A stretch of 64,000 nt of DNA from Candidatus Nitrososphaera evergladensis SR1 (GTDB lineage: Archaea > Thermoproteota > Nitrososphaeria > Nitrososphaerales > Nitrososphaeraceae): the NCBI RefSeq assembly GCF_000730285.1, contig NZ_CP007174.1, forward strand, positions 2,294,001-2,358,000, given 5' to 3'. Below, piece by piece: positions 17,122 to 24,971 of the stretch (positions within the stretch are counted from its first letter, which is position 1; every line of letters begins with the position of its first letter). The notes below the pieces were generated by a model. The model was not told the DNA's origin. It made no database searches and saw only the letters and a program-made list of their open reading frames with translations. A program made the position numbers and the translations under genes.

Positions 17122-17225
17122 TGGCGCCGGGAGAGGGATTTGAACCCTCGGGACCCTTACGGGTCACAAGCTGGCTGGAAAGCAGATTTCCAGGCTTGCG
17201 CCCTCCCGGGCTAGGCGACCCCGGC
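17122..17225 (-). tRNA. tRNA-Ser(GGA) with 15-nt intron
   Basis: Folding the minus strand gives a seven-pair acceptor (GCCGGGG with TCCCGGC), discriminator G73 as in archaeal tRNA-Ser, an encoded CCA (17122-17124), a T arm GAGGG-TTCAAAT-CCCTC and a long variable arm hairpin GACCC-GTAA-GGGTC. The anticodon stem CAAGC/GCTTG encloses a 22-nt loop, which becomes a normal 7-nt loop with anticodon GGA once 15 nt are removed (17173-17187). The splice site forms a bulge-helix-bulge: four pairs CTGG/CCAG with three-base bulges AAA and CCA, cut at the canonical 37/38 position. It reads UCC and UCU codons. Confidence 0.93.
17173..17187 (-). other. tRNA intron (canonical 37/38 position)
   Basis: Fifteen nucleotides reading ATCTGCTTTCCAGCC on the minus strand. 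Its CCAG pairs with CTGG of the anticodon loop to form the central helix for the archaeal splicing endonuclease. A naive fold without the intron would give anticodon CUG and a wrong identity. Confidence 0.85.
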
Positions 17226-17250
17226 AACCAAGCACCGTTTTGGCCCCTTC

Positions 17251-17260
17251 ACTATATAAT
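17251..17260 (-). promoter_or_regulatory. TATA element upstream of tRNA-Ser, nearly palindromic
   Basis: ACTATATAAT lies 26-35 bp upstream of the tRNA 5' end on the minus strand. Read on the plus strand it lies about 31-40 bp before the small Cys-rich gene at 17291, so one element may serve both directions. Confidence 0.55.
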
Positions 17261-17290
17261 TCAATCAAAGCAAAAGTAGCAAGATAAAAA

Positions 17291-17482
17291 TTGAGGAACG
17301 CCGATTGTTACTTGTTTTTGAGCAGCAGCAACCAAGGACTTTCTGACAACTGCAAGGGCGGAAACCACGTCGACTGCAGCGACTGTATGTGCAAGTGCCA
17401 CATACCCGGCACGATTGAAAACCTGTCAAGGAACATTGCCAGGCTTGACCGCAAGCGCCCGGGAATTGGCGAGACGATCTAG
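17291..17482 (+). CDS. Small cysteine-rich protein
   Basis: A 63-residue reading frame with a TTG start. The core DNCKGGNHVDCSDCMCKCH has five cysteines and two histidines in 18 residues, a likely zinc- or iron-binding knuckle, followed by a basic helical tail (NLSRNIARLDRKRPG). Small proteins with this CxxGxHxxC pattern recur in related archaea. The exact start is unsure, since other TTG codons follow at 17306-17315. Its stop codon abuts the cbf5 stop on the other strand. Confidence 0.5.
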   Translation: MRNADCYLFLSSSNQGLSDNCKGGNHVDCSDCMCKCHIPGTIENLSRNIARLDRKRPGIGETI

Positions 17483-18538
17483 CTAGACATCGTCGCTTTC
17501 CAGCTTGCCCAGGTCCACTTCCGGGTGTATGGCTACGTCAGGTGCTGCAGCGTGCTCGCCCCTTGAGCGCCACGCCTTTGGATAAGTGTCCGGCCTCATT
17601 ATCAGGCGCTTCATCACAAACGCTACGCCCCTTGCGCTTTCCTCAATCTGCTCCTTTGTCATTGCCGCCTCGGCAAGGCCGACTATCTCGCCCTTGAGGG
17701 TATAGACGCCGACAAGCTCGCCGGCGCGCAGGTCCTTTGGCACCGCTATCACGCCGGGCACGGCAAGCGGCGCGCCGTGGCACAGCGCGTCCACCGCGGT
17801 GTCCCGCACTGTTATGCCGCGGATTCCTTCAAGGCAGCGCTCAATGGGCAGAACCAGCCGGCGGAGTTTCTCTTCGTCGCCGGTCTCCTTGTAGCGCTGG
17901 TACGCGTCTGCGAGGTCGTGCAGGCGCACAAGGCCGTCTTTTTCGTACAGGTTGCTCACCTGCGTGCGGCGCAACTCTACCATCGTCGCTCCCGGCGACA
18001 GCACCTCGCCAATGTCGTAGATTATCTTGCGTATGTACGTGCCTGCCTGGCAGAGAATGCGCATCAGTATAAGCCTGTCATAATCTTCGATATAGTCAAA
18101 CTCGTACACGGTGCGGACGCGGGTTACCCTCTTGACAGAAGAGCGCTGCGGGGGCCTCTGGTATATTTCGCCCGTGAATTCTTTCATTGTCCGCCTTACC
18201 TTGTCTGCCGGCGCGTGCGCGTGCAGGCGTGCAAGCGCATAGTATTCCTTGGGCCCAAGCAAAAGCACGCCAAGGGCTTTTGTCCCTTCGCCAAGCCCTA
18301 TTGGCAACAACCCGGTCGCCCCCGGGTCAAGCGTTCCCGAGTGGCCGGCCTTTTCTATCTCCAGTATCCTCTTTACCCACGCCACAACCTCGTGGCTTGT
18401 CGGGCCCGCAGGCTTGTCTATCAGTATCAGGCCGTAATACAACAGCTCGCTTATCGGCCTCTTGTCTGGGTAGTGGCCGTAGCGCTCGTCTGTCACGTCC
18501 TCGTCGACGTTGACGAGATTTTCTAACTGCGGCAACAT
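17483..18538 (-). CDS. cbf5: tRNA/rRNA pseudouridine synthase Cbf5
   Basis: A 351-residue TruB-family enzyme, catalytic subunit of the H/ACA ribonucleoprotein that makes rRNA pseudouridines, and able to act on U55 of tRNA. The catalytic Asp is D71 in GHSGTLDPGATGLLPIGLG. YIRKIIYDIGEVL and VELRRTQVSNL follow, then a C-terminal PUA domain (about 255-330: VPGVIAVPKDLRAGELVGVYT). An unusual acidic C-terminal tail (VDLGKLESDDV) ends the protein. Last gene of the secY-adk-cmk-cbf5 run, a conserved archaeal order. Partners Nop10, Gar1 and L7Ae are not in the window. Confidence 0.93.
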   Translation of the reverse strand: MLPQLENLVNVDEDVTDERYGHYPDKRPISELLYYGLILIDKPAGPTSHEVVAWVKRILEIEKAGHSGTLDPGATGLLPIGLGEGTKALGVLLLGPKEYYALARLHAHAPADKVRRTMKEFTGEIYQRPPQRSSVKRVTRVRTVYEFDYIEDYDRLILMRILCQAGTYIRKIIYDIGEVLSPGATMVELRRTQVSNLYEKDGLVRLHDLADAYQRYKETGDEEKLRRLVLPIERCLEGIRGITVRDTAVDALCHGAPLAVPGVIAVPKDLRAGELVGVYTLKGEIVGLAEAAMTKEQIEESARGVAFVMKRLIMRPDTYPKAWRSRGEHAAAPDVAIHPEVDLGKLESDDV

Positions 18539-18545
18539 CCCATCA

Positions 18546-19136
18546 TCATCTGCCTACCTGGCGCCTTACGATGAGCTTGGCCACTTCTATCAGCGCGTCC
18601 AGGCTCAGCAGGTCCGTGTTGAGCGCATAGTCAAACACCGAAAGGTCCTCTCCAAACGTAAAGCCGTAGAGGTTCTTGTATATCTTGATGTTTTCGTTGT
18701 CCCGGAGGTTCACTATCTTTTCCGCTTCGGCCACGGCAATCCCGTCGCGGTTTGCCATGCGCTTTGCGCGGCTGCGCGACGAGCCCTTGAGCCAGAACTT
18801 GATTATAGCGCTATCGTTGACAAGCCACGGGAGCGTATAGCTTGTTATCACGGCGCTTTCTGACTTTAGTATCTCCTCCAGTTTCTTGTCGACGCGCTTG
18901 TCAAAGGAAGGGTCGCGCTTGCGCTCCTGCATGAACATCTTGGCCTCCGGCGTGTCCCACCAGTCGCTTTTTGCAGTGTCCGTGGAATACCCCTTCTCCC
19001 GGGCAAGCATCTTTAGTATGTCGCCTCCGTTGTACATTGTCAGACCAAACTCTTTGGCAAGCGCGCCTGCAATCGTGGTCTTGCCCACGGCCGGCCAGCC
19101 AGAGATCACGATGCTTGGTTTTTTTGCTGCGGCCAT
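18546..19136 (-). CDS. cmk: Cytidylate kinase (archaeal type)
   Basis: A 196-residue P-loop kinase phosphorylating CMP and dCMP. The Walker A loop is SGWPAVGKTTI (about 12-22), and the CMP-binding region is YNGGDILKMLAREKGY. The lid with basic residues SSRSRAKRMANRDG and a following DNENIKIYKNLYGF segment match the archaeal Cmk family (about 180-195 residues). It lies between the EMC3-like membrane protein and cbf5, separated by 3 and 7 bp, so it is part of the ribosomal operon transcript. Confidence 0.92.
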   Translation of the reverse strand: MAAAKKPSIVISGWPAVGKTTIAGALAKEFGLTMYNGGDILKMLAREKGYSTDTAKSDWWDTPEAKMFMQERKRDPSFDKRVDKKLEEILKSESAVITSYTLPWLVNDSAIIKFWLKGSSRSRAKRMANRDGIAVAEAEKIVNLRDNENIKIYKNLYGFTFGEDLSVFDYALNTDLLSLDALIEVAKLIVRRQVGR

Positions 19137-19139
19137 GTC

Positions 19140-19733
19140 TCACATGCTCGGCATACTCGTCTTGGTGACCTTGCCCACTATGCCGGAAAAGGCAAACGAC
19201 GTGAGCAGGAACCATCCCCACAGGTAGACCTCGCCGGGCACTTCACATGCCCCCTTTGGGTTGCCCTTGTCGTCCAGCTGCTGGTGGTTCTGGACGTCCT
19301 GGTCGCTGCACATTATCCACGGGATGTGTATCGGCGATATGGCCACCACCTGGCCAAATATCGACGGAAAGACGAATATCCATATCAGAAACGACGGGAG
19401 CATGTAGATGAGCATTGGGCGCATCTGCTGCTGTTGCACTTCAAGGGCCATCTTGTTGACGTAGGCCTGCTTTTTCTTCAACTCTTCAATTTCGTCCTTG
19501 TTGCCTTTTTTCACGGCGGCGGTGTAGGCCTTGCGCCAGTCGTTTGTCTCCTTCATTATCCTGTTGACGCGATCGATGTCGGTGGTTTTCCGGCGCAGCA
19601 TGGCAAACGCAAAGCTCATGCCCACAGATATCGCCATCGCCACAAGGGTCGCCGTGAGAAAGTCAGGAAATATCGGGTGCCTAGTGTACTGGGGCGAGAA
19701 CAGCTGCAGTATCAGGCTGCCAAAGTCTATCAT
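19140..19733 (-). CDS. EMC3/TMCO1-like membrane insertase (DUF106)
   Basis: A 197-residue Oxa1-superfamily membrane protein, the archaeal YidC-like insertase. Helix 1 (residues about 27-45) is followed by a cytosolic coiled coil (DWRKAYTAAVKKGNKDEIEE, then KKQAYVNKMALEVQQQQMRP), then a second helix PMLIYMLPSFLIWIFVFPSI, an exposed loop and a third helix near the end. The Gln-rich QQQQMRPM stretch matches this family. It overlaps adkA by 4 bases and lies beside secY, consistent with a job in membrane-protein biogenesis together with the translocon. Confidence 0.88.
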   Translation of the reverse strand: MIDFGSLILQLFSPQYTRHPIFPDFLTATLVAMAISVGMSFAFAMLRRKTTDIDRVNRIMKETNDWRKAYTAAVKKGNKDEIEELKKKQAYVNKMALEVQQQQMRPMLIYMLPSFLIWIFVFPSIFGQVVAISPIHIPWIMCSDQDVQNHQQLDDKGNPKGACEVPGEVYLWGWFLLTSFAFSGIVGKVTKTSMPSM

Positions 19734-20350
19734 TTCTTTAGAGGCTCTCCTCCCTCTGCAAGGATGCCGGCCACGCCTGCGGCCGCGTCGTCAACTTGGC
19801 CGTCGCCGTTTATAACTATTGCAAACGGCGCGCCGGTCAGAATAGAGCATGATGCTAGCATCATCTTGGAAAAGTCAAGGTCATTTTTAATGGCTTCGGG
19901 CGAGGCCTCGTCGCGCTGGCGGGTCGGGTCGTTCTTCCGGCGTTCGGCTATCTCGTACGGGTCTGCCGCCACCATTATCAGGTTTGTAGGGTTCATTATG
20001 GTAACAAGTCTCATGGGCAGGCCGGGGTAATAGCCTTCGCGCGTGCTTATGAACAGGTGCGTGTCGACTATGACCACGTCATCCTGCATCTCGGCGATGC
20101 GGCGTGCCGCCTGCTCTTGCAATTTTTTTTGTTGCTCGACAGGGAGCCGGCGCATCTCGTCGCGGTTTTTCACGCCTATTTTTTGCGCCTCTTCAAACAT
20201 CAGCGTCCCGTAGGTGACGATGGTTGCCTTGCGCTTTTCTGGCGACGACGATAGCAGCTCCGCCGCGCGGGTGATGACCGTTGTCTTGCCCACGCCGGGG
20301 ATGCCGACTATAATAGCGCGCTTTCTGTGATTATTATTATTTCCTGCCAA
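19730..20350 (-). CDS. adkA: Adenylate kinase, archaeal type
   Basis: A 206-residue archaeal adenylate kinase interconverting ATP, AMP and ADP. Walker A is GIPGVGKTTVI (about 17-27), YGTLMFEEAQKIGVKNRDEMR forms the AMP-binding region, and DTHLFISTREGYYPGLPMRL and the RKNDPTRQRD lid segment follow, as in archaeal trimeric AdkA. An Asn/His-rich leader (NNNNHRK) precedes the domain. It overlaps the end of secY by 14 bases and the EMC3-like gene by 4, showing translational coupling. Confidence 0.93.
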   Translation of the reverse strand: MAGNNNNHRKRAIIVGIPGVGKTTVITRAAELLSSSPEKRKATIVTYGTLMFEEAQKIGVKNRDEMRRLPVEQQKKLQEQAARRIAEMQDDVVIVDTHLFISTREGYYPGLPMRLVTIMNPTNLIMVAADPYEIAERRKNDPTRQRDEASPEAIKNDLDFSKMMLASCSILTGAPFAIVINGDGQVDDAAAGVAGILAEGGEPLKK

Positions 20351-21770
20351 GGAGAGCCGCCAGTTTGGGCATGTATGTGTCGACCTGCTCTTTGACCAGC
20401 GTCTGGTAGTAGCTGACCATGATGTTCACCATCAGGAGTATTCCTGTGCCGGAGCCAAAGACGTTCAGGATATCCGACAGCGACGCAAGGAGGCCGATGA
20501 TGACTCCGCTGATTATCGTAAGCGACGGTATGTACCTATTCAGCAGCGATTCGACCGAGTTCTCTGAGCGCCGGAATCCGGGCACCTGCACGTCGGCGTC
20601 AAGCAGGTTCTTTGCGGCAGTCTTGGCCGAAAGACCTCCCAGCTCCACCCAGAGCCTTGAAAAGATGGTCACTATAGTCACAAAGAATATGACGTACACC
20701 ACCGCCCGCACGGGATCTGCGGCCACGTGGTCAAGGCTCCTTGGCGATGTGATGTAGTACAGTATGCCGCCCGTCGGCGTCTGAGGGGAACTGGGGTCAA
20801 ACTGTGCTATCCAGTTGAACGCAGGGTTCGTGTTGTTAGGGTTATAGTTGGTCCACATCATCTGGCCCATAAACACCGCGTTTGCGATGAGCGCCGACGA
20901 CAGGATGACGGGGATGACGGACGTGTACAGCAGCTTGATAGGGTAGACCGCCGTAAAGCCCCTGTATTTTGTAGAGACTATGGGTATGTCGACGTGTATC
21001 CCCTCTATATACACGAGCACTAGTATGACTGCAACCGTGAGCCCAAGGCCGAATATGCTTGGGAGCTGGCCTGAGCGGAAGATGGCATCCTGCCCGTGGC
21101 CTTCGATTGTGGACTGGATGGTAAACGGCAGTATGCCCGTAGGGCCGTCCTGCGCGGGAAACGGGCTGAACACACTCCACAGGATCGTCTGGGCGATGCC
21201 GGCCATGATAAACAGCGAGAGCCCAGAGCCGATGCCCCAGCCCTTCTGCACGAGCTCGTCAAGCAGCATGACCAGTATAGAGGCGCTGATGAGCTGCGCC
21301 ACTACGATTGCGATTATCTGCGGGCCTCCGACGAGGGGGCCGTAGACGCTGATGCCGTACAGCGAGCCTTCTGCCACGATTACTATTATCGTCACTATCT
21401 TGGTCGCCGACGTAAAGAGCGACCTGTCGTCAGGGTTCTTGAAGTCAAGGCGGATGAGGTCCGACCCCTTGAGCAGCTGCATCAACAGCCCTGCCGTGAC
21501 TATAGGCCCTATGCCGAGCTCCATCAGCGTTCCCTGCTGTGCCGCAAAGATGACCCTTGCAAACGCAAGGAAGTCGAACTTGGGGTCGCTTGTTACTCCG
21601 TAAAGCGGGATCTGGCCCATTACAAGATAGAGGAGTAGTGCAATGCCGGTCCAGGCGAACTTTTCAGTTAAAGAGATCTTTTTCTTGGGCTTTGGGACCT
21701 GAGGGACATATGCCGACGCCGACCTTATAACGCGGCGAAGGACATTCTCATTCTGAGTCGTGCTGCTCAT
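20337..21770 (-). CDS. secY: Preprotein translocase subunit SecY
   Basis: A 477-residue, ten-helix protein that forms the Sec translocon channel for secretion and membrane insertion. Seen are helix 2 with the plug-side YGVTSDPKFDFL segment, GIGPIVTAGLLMQLLKG of the lateral gate, GIGSGLSLFIMAGIAQ, and VPGFRRSENSVESLLNRYIPSLT near the end. Two large loops (residues about 195-220 and 300-330) are extended over the minimum. The ATG at 21770 overlaps the L15 gene by 23 bases. Part of the spc ribosomal operon. Confidence 0.95.
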   Translation of the reverse strand: MSSTTQNENVLRRVIRSASAYVPQVPKPKKKISLTEKFAWTGIALLLYLVMGQIPLYGVTSDPKFDFLAFARVIFAAQQGTLMELGIGPIVTAGLLMQLLKGSDLIRLDFKNPDDRSLFTSATKIVTIIVIVAEGSLYGISVYGPLVGGPQIIAIVVAQLISASILVMLLDELVQKGWGIGSGLSLFIMAGIAQTILWSVFSPFPAQDGPTGILPFTIQSTIEGHGQDAIFRSGQLPSIFGLGLTVAVILVLVYIEGIHVDIPIVSTKYRGFTAVYPIKLLYTSVIPVILSSALIANAVFMGQMMWTNYNPNNTNPAFNWIAQFDPSSPQTPTGGILYYITSPRSLDHVAADPVRAVVYVIFFVTIVTIFSRLWVELGGLSAKTAAKNLLDADVQVPGFRRSENSVESLLNRYIPSLTIISGVIIGLLASLSDILNVFGSGTGILLMVNIMVSYYQTLVKEQVDTYMPKLAALLGRK

Positions 21771-22188
21771 CGGCTATAACCTCGCCACCTGCTGCCGTGA
21801 TCTTGGCTCTGGCTCCCTCTGACACCTTTGCAACCTTGATAGTGTAAGCGCCGCTGATCTTGCCTCCGCCCAGCAGCTTGTCATAGCCAAGCGCGGTCAG
21901 GTCGAGGACGACCTTGCCCTTTTCGTCGGCCTTGCCGTGCTTGGCAAAGACCGCGTCGAGGTCGCGGACGTTGAGCCACGTGTTCACGACGTTGCGGTTA
22001 AAAGAGTTGAACGGGTCGTGACCAAAGTGGTTTGGTTCTTCGATTACTGTCCTTATAAAGAAGTGTTTGTGCTTGCCAGCGCCGCCAATTCCTCCGCGGC
22101 TTCCTGCCTGCCTGTGCTGGCCGATCTGGCCCCAGCCACAGTACCTGCTCCCACGCTGCCTTCTGCTTTTTCTGAATCTAGTAGCCAT
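21748..22188 (-). CDS. rpl15: Ribosomal protein L15 (uL15)
   Basis: A 146-residue large-subunit protein binding 23S rRNA. The archaeal N-terminus FRKSRRQRGSRYCGWGQIGQ is basic and glycine-rich (GGIGGAGKHKH), and the C-terminal L18e/L15 domain ends with KISGAYTIKVAKVSEGARAK. A C-terminal acidic tail EQHDSE overlaps the start of secY. Position between L30 and SecY is the standard spc order. Confidence 0.95.
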   Translation of the reverse strand: MATRFRKSRRQRGSRYCGWGQIGQHRQAGSRGGIGGAGKHKHFFIRTVIEEPNHFGHDPFNSFNRNVVNTWLNVRDLDAVFAKHGKADEKGKVVLDLTALGYDKLLGGGKISGAYTIKVAKVSEGARAKITAAGGEVIADEQHDSE

Positions 22189-22261
22189 AATTAATCATCA
22201 CATCATCCCTTTGTTGTGCTGGAGTTGTTTCAAATTTCATATTCACCTTAATTAAGTCTTA

Positions 22262-22720
22262 CTAGAGCATCCTCTTGACGATCTCGACAAGCCCTTCATC
22301 GTCGCCAAGCACGCCTGCCTGGGAGTATTGCTGCTTTGTCTTTCGCTTAAAGCCGCCCTTTGGCGGTGAGAGCGCAAACCACGGCTTGATGCCTTCCACC
22401 TTGGACATTGCGATTTTGTTGTCTGCAATAGCCGATGCAAGCTCGTCAATGCTCTTGTATTCCTTTGGAAGGTCCGCCTTGGTTATCGGCTTGTAGCCGG
22501 CCTTTCTTCCCCTCTTCTCAAGGAGCTCCTTTACAGTGGCCGCGTCGGCCTTGGTCCAGGCGACCACTTCCTTTACCTTGCGAAGCATACCAAGCGACTC
22601 GTCCGATTCTGGAACCAGAGTCGCGCGAAAGCGCCTGTCCAGATTGAGGTTGTCAAGCGTAGTCTTTGCCCACGCTGGTATGTTTACGGTCCCTTTGATT
22701 CTAACAACTAGATATGCCAT
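22262..22720 (-). CDS. rpl30: Ribosomal protein L30 (uL30)
   Basis: A 152-residue large-subunit protein of the long archaeal-eukaryotic type. It starts with LVVRIKGTVNIPAWAKTTLDN and LNLDRRFRATLVPESDESLG, the conserved core, then ends with the archaeal extension holding SPPKGGFKRKTKQQYSQAG. It is 7 bp from the S5 gene and 73 bp from L15. Confidence 0.95.
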   Translation of the reverse strand: MAYLVVRIKGTVNIPAWAKTTLDNLNLDRRFRATLVPESDESLGMLRKVKEVVAWTKADAATVKELLEKRGRKAGYKPITKADLPKEYKSIDELASAIADNKIAMSKVEGIKPWFALSPPKGGFKRKTKQQYSQAGVLGDDEGLVEIVKRML

Positions 22721-22727
22721 ATGATTA

Positions 22728-23348
22728 TCAACCCACGCTGTACGTGCTTCTCAGCGCGTTAAAGACTGCCTTTGTAGTCGATGACATTGTGTTTGTAGAG
22801 CCAAACGTCTTGGTCCACGAGTCCTTAAGGCCCGCCAGTTTTAGCAGGTTCTTGATGTTCTCGCCGGCCACCAGCCCCAGTCCCCTTGGACCCGGGATGA
22901 TTTCAAGCGTGACGCTTCCGCCCTTGCCCCTCACCTTGAACGGCACAGAGTGGAGCTGCGTGCACTTGCACTCCCAGCTTCCGCACCCGAGTTTTACCGG
23001 GATGACGTTGAGGTATGCTGCATTAGTGGCTTTGTCGATGGCAAGACGCATCTGGGAGGCCTTGCCCTTGCCGATGCCAAACCAGCCTGCCTCGTTTCCT
23101 ACCGCCACGAGGGCGTTAAAGCGGGTCATCTCGCCGGCGTCGGTCTGCTTTTGCACGATGCCGACGTGCACAACCTGGCTCTTGATGTCGGGCAACAGGT
23201 GCTTGACTATCTCGGATTCCTGTATGCGCTGCCCGTTCTCGTATATCTGATCCATCGAGGTTATCTTGCCTGCCAGCACATCACGCCCTAGCGCGGTGCG
23301 TGGCTTCCATTCTGCCTGCTGCTGTTGGGATGAAAACATGCTGCTCAT
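22728..23348 (-). CDS. rps5: Ribosomal protein S5 (uS5)
   Basis: A 206-residue small-subunit protein with the double-stranded-RNA-binding-like N-terminal half and S5 C-terminal domain. RFNALVAVGNEAGWFGIGKGKA and the archaeal VIPVKLGCGSWECKCTQLHSVP insert with three Cys are visible, then GSVTLEIIPGPRGLGLVAGE. It overlaps L18 by 4 bases (ATGA). Confidence 0.95.
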   Translation of the reverse strand: MSSMFSSQQQQAEWKPRTALGRDVLAGKITSMDQIYENGQRIQESEIVKHLLPDIKSQVVHVGIVQKQTDAGEMTRFNALVAVGNEAGWFGIGKGKASQMRLAIDKATNAAYLNVIPVKLGCGSWECKCTQLHSVPFKVRGKGGSVTLEIIPGPRGLGLVAGENIKNLLKLAGLKDSWTKTFGSTNTMSSTTKAVFNALRSTYSVG

Positions 23349-24073
23349 TCTTTCTTCTTACCTGCCTTTTCTGATTTCTTGGGTTTTTCTTCCTTTGCTT
23401 CTTGCTTCTTTGGCGAAGCTTTCTTGTTGTCCTTCGAAGACTTGCCTTCCTTTGCCGGCGCTGCCTGTTCTTTCTTTTCCTTCTTGGGCTTTGGCGCCTC
23501 CTCTGCTGCTTTGCCAGAGATCTTGAACCTGACCTCCTCAAAGTGCGCAGGGTAGTCTTCAGGTTTTAGGCCGTTCTTCAAAAGTGCTGAAAATCGTGAC
23601 TTGTATTCTTCCTCGTTTGCCTTGAGGCTTGACGCATAGTCTGCGATGTGCTGGCCGGAGATCCTCTCGGCGTCTGGCAGCGACTCTTCTGAAATCGGGA
23701 TGTTGACGCCCGAGTCTGCGATGCCCTTGGCGCATGTCGCCACTCTTGTGGTAAAGTGGTCCTTGCCGATGTAAAGGACTGCCTTGTTCGTGCCCTTTTC
23801 CAGAGCCTTCTTGCCCAGAAGCAGGCCGGTCAGGTAGCACGCCGGCAGGCTGTTTGTAGAGCCCTTCCAGCCGTGCTTGGTGACTAGCTCGTGGCTGTGC
23901 GCTGATGCAATGACCAGGTCGCCTGTCGGGGTCGGCTTTAGGATCTGGGCAGCCACGTTCTGGTCGGTAACTTTGACAGTGGCAAACGAGTGCCTGCCGA
24001 CAATGACGGCGGCCCTCTTGCGATAATTGGTCTTGTCAAGACGGATTCTCTTGAGAGTACGGACATAAGTCAA
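23345..24073 (-). CDS. rpl18: Ribosomal protein L18 (uL18) with long charged tail
   Basis: A 242-residue 5S-rRNA-binding protein. The usual archaeal L18 core (about 1-175) has YRKRAAVIVGRHSFATVKVT and HGWKGSTNSLPACYLTGLLLG. After that comes an extra tail of about 65 residues made almost only of Lys, Glu, Ala, Pro and Ser (KPKKEKKEQAAP and similar). The start is a TTG at 24073; an ATG slightly upstream is out of frame. A TATA box at 24124-24131 precedes it, so this is the first gene of the visible spc segment. Confidence 0.93.
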   Translation of the reverse strand: MTYVRTLKRIRLDKTNYRKRAAVIVGRHSFATVKVTDQNVAAQILKPTPTGDLVIASAHSHELVTKHGWKGSTNSLPACYLTGLLLGKKALEKGTNKAVLYIGKDHFTTRVATCAKGIADSGVNIPISEESLPDAERISGQHIADYASSLKANEEEYKSRFSALLKNGLKPEDYPAHFEEVRFKISGKAAEEAPKPKKEKKEQAAPAKEGKSSKDNKKASPKKQEAKEEKPKKSEKAGKKKE

Positions 24074-24123
24074 TGAGTACCATTCACTTCCTGTTTGATT
24101 AGAGATGCAAAAATTCTATAGCA

Positions 24124-24131
24124 CTTATAAA
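24124..24131 (-). promoter_or_regulatory. TATA box of the L18-S5-L30-L15-secY run
   Basis: GTTTATAA on the minus strand lies about 50 bp upstream of the L18 TTG start. Expected transcription start is near 24100, giving a leader of about 25 nt that contains GGAAGTGA. Confidence 0.55.
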
Positions 24132-24133
24132 CG

Positions 24134-24922
24134 TTAACGGGTCTGCCTCGTCGCAGACTTGGCAACAGACGCTGCAAACGCGCCGGCGCCAACTCCGTTG
24201 TCGATGTTGACCACTGCAAGGCCCAGTGTACAGGACTGAAGCATCGACGCAAGCGCTGCGATGCCGTCTGCGCCAAAGCCATAGCCCACTGACGTCGGGA
24301 CGCCTACCACAGGGACGTCAACCATCGACGCGACCACCGATGCAAGCGCGCCTTCCATGCCTGCCACCACCACGATTGCGCCAACCTTTTTTGCAAGCAT
24401 CTCCTTGAGGGCAGGAAACACCCTGTGCATACCGGCTATTCCAACGTCATAGCTTGTGATAACGTCGCAGCCCATCGCCTCTGCCACCAGCCTTGCCTCT
24501 TCTGCGACTCCGATGTCAGAAGTGCCGGCGGCCATTATCCCCACCCTGCCAAGCGCCTGCTTTTGTTTTTGTGATTTGTTTGCAGCAGCAACAAGGATCG
24601 TGGTGCTGTTTCTGCCCACCTCCACAAAAAGCCCCTTTTTCTTTAATGCAGAGGCAAGTTTTGCCAGGTCCTTCTTTTTCACCCTGCTCACCACCACCTG
24701 GCCGTTGCGCTTGACTGCGGCCACTGCAATCTGCAGTGTGTCGGCGTACTCTTTTCTTTCTGCAAAGACTATCTCCGGAAGGCCCCTTCTCATCTCCCGG
24801 CCCACGTCAAGCCGGGCAATGTTGTCGACGTGCTCTATAGCGTGAATAGAGATCTCTTTCTGCGCCTCCTCCGCGGTTATCGCGCCTTTGGCAAATTTCT
24901 CCAGAATGGTGCGCAGATCCAA
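24134..24922 (-). CDS. larB: LarB, carboxylase/hydrolase of nickel-pincer cofactor synthesis
   Basis: A 262-residue PurE-like protein that carboxylates nicotinic acid adenine dinucleotide and hydrolyses it to the pyridinium dicarboxylate mononucleotide. It has the N-terminal LarB helix (ILEKFAKGAITAEEAQKEI), LDVGREMRRGLPEIVFAERK, and the PurE-like core GIMAAGTSDIGVAEEARLVAE, GIAGMHRVFP, VVAGMEGALASVVA, and PVVGVPTSVGYGFGADGIAA. The start is TTG at 24922. It lies 50 bp after mdh on the same strand and 60 bp before L18, 12 kb away from larC-larE. Confidence 0.93.
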   Translation of the reverse strand: MDLRTILEKFAKGAITAEEAQKEISIHAIEHVDNIARLDVGREMRRGLPEIVFAERKEYADTLQIAVAAVKRNGQVVVSRVKKKDLAKLASALKKKGLFVEVGRNSTTILVAAANKSQKQKQALGRVGIMAAGTSDIGVAEEARLVAEAMGCDVITSYDVGIAGMHRVFPALKEMLAKKVGAIVVVAGMEGALASVVASMVDVPVVGVPTSVGYGFGADGIAALASMLQSCTLGLAVVNIDNGVGAGAFAASVAKSATRQTR

Positions 24923-24971
24923 CGCTTCAGGGTTTGGACAAAAAGGGATAAAAGGTTTCCAGAAAAAAGAG

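Noticed and set aside
17122-17225. tRNA-Gln(CUG)
   Set aside because: The apparent TGGAA/TTCCA stem with CUG is formed by exon and intron pairing; the long variable arm, G73 and outer stem fit tRNA-Ser(GGA).
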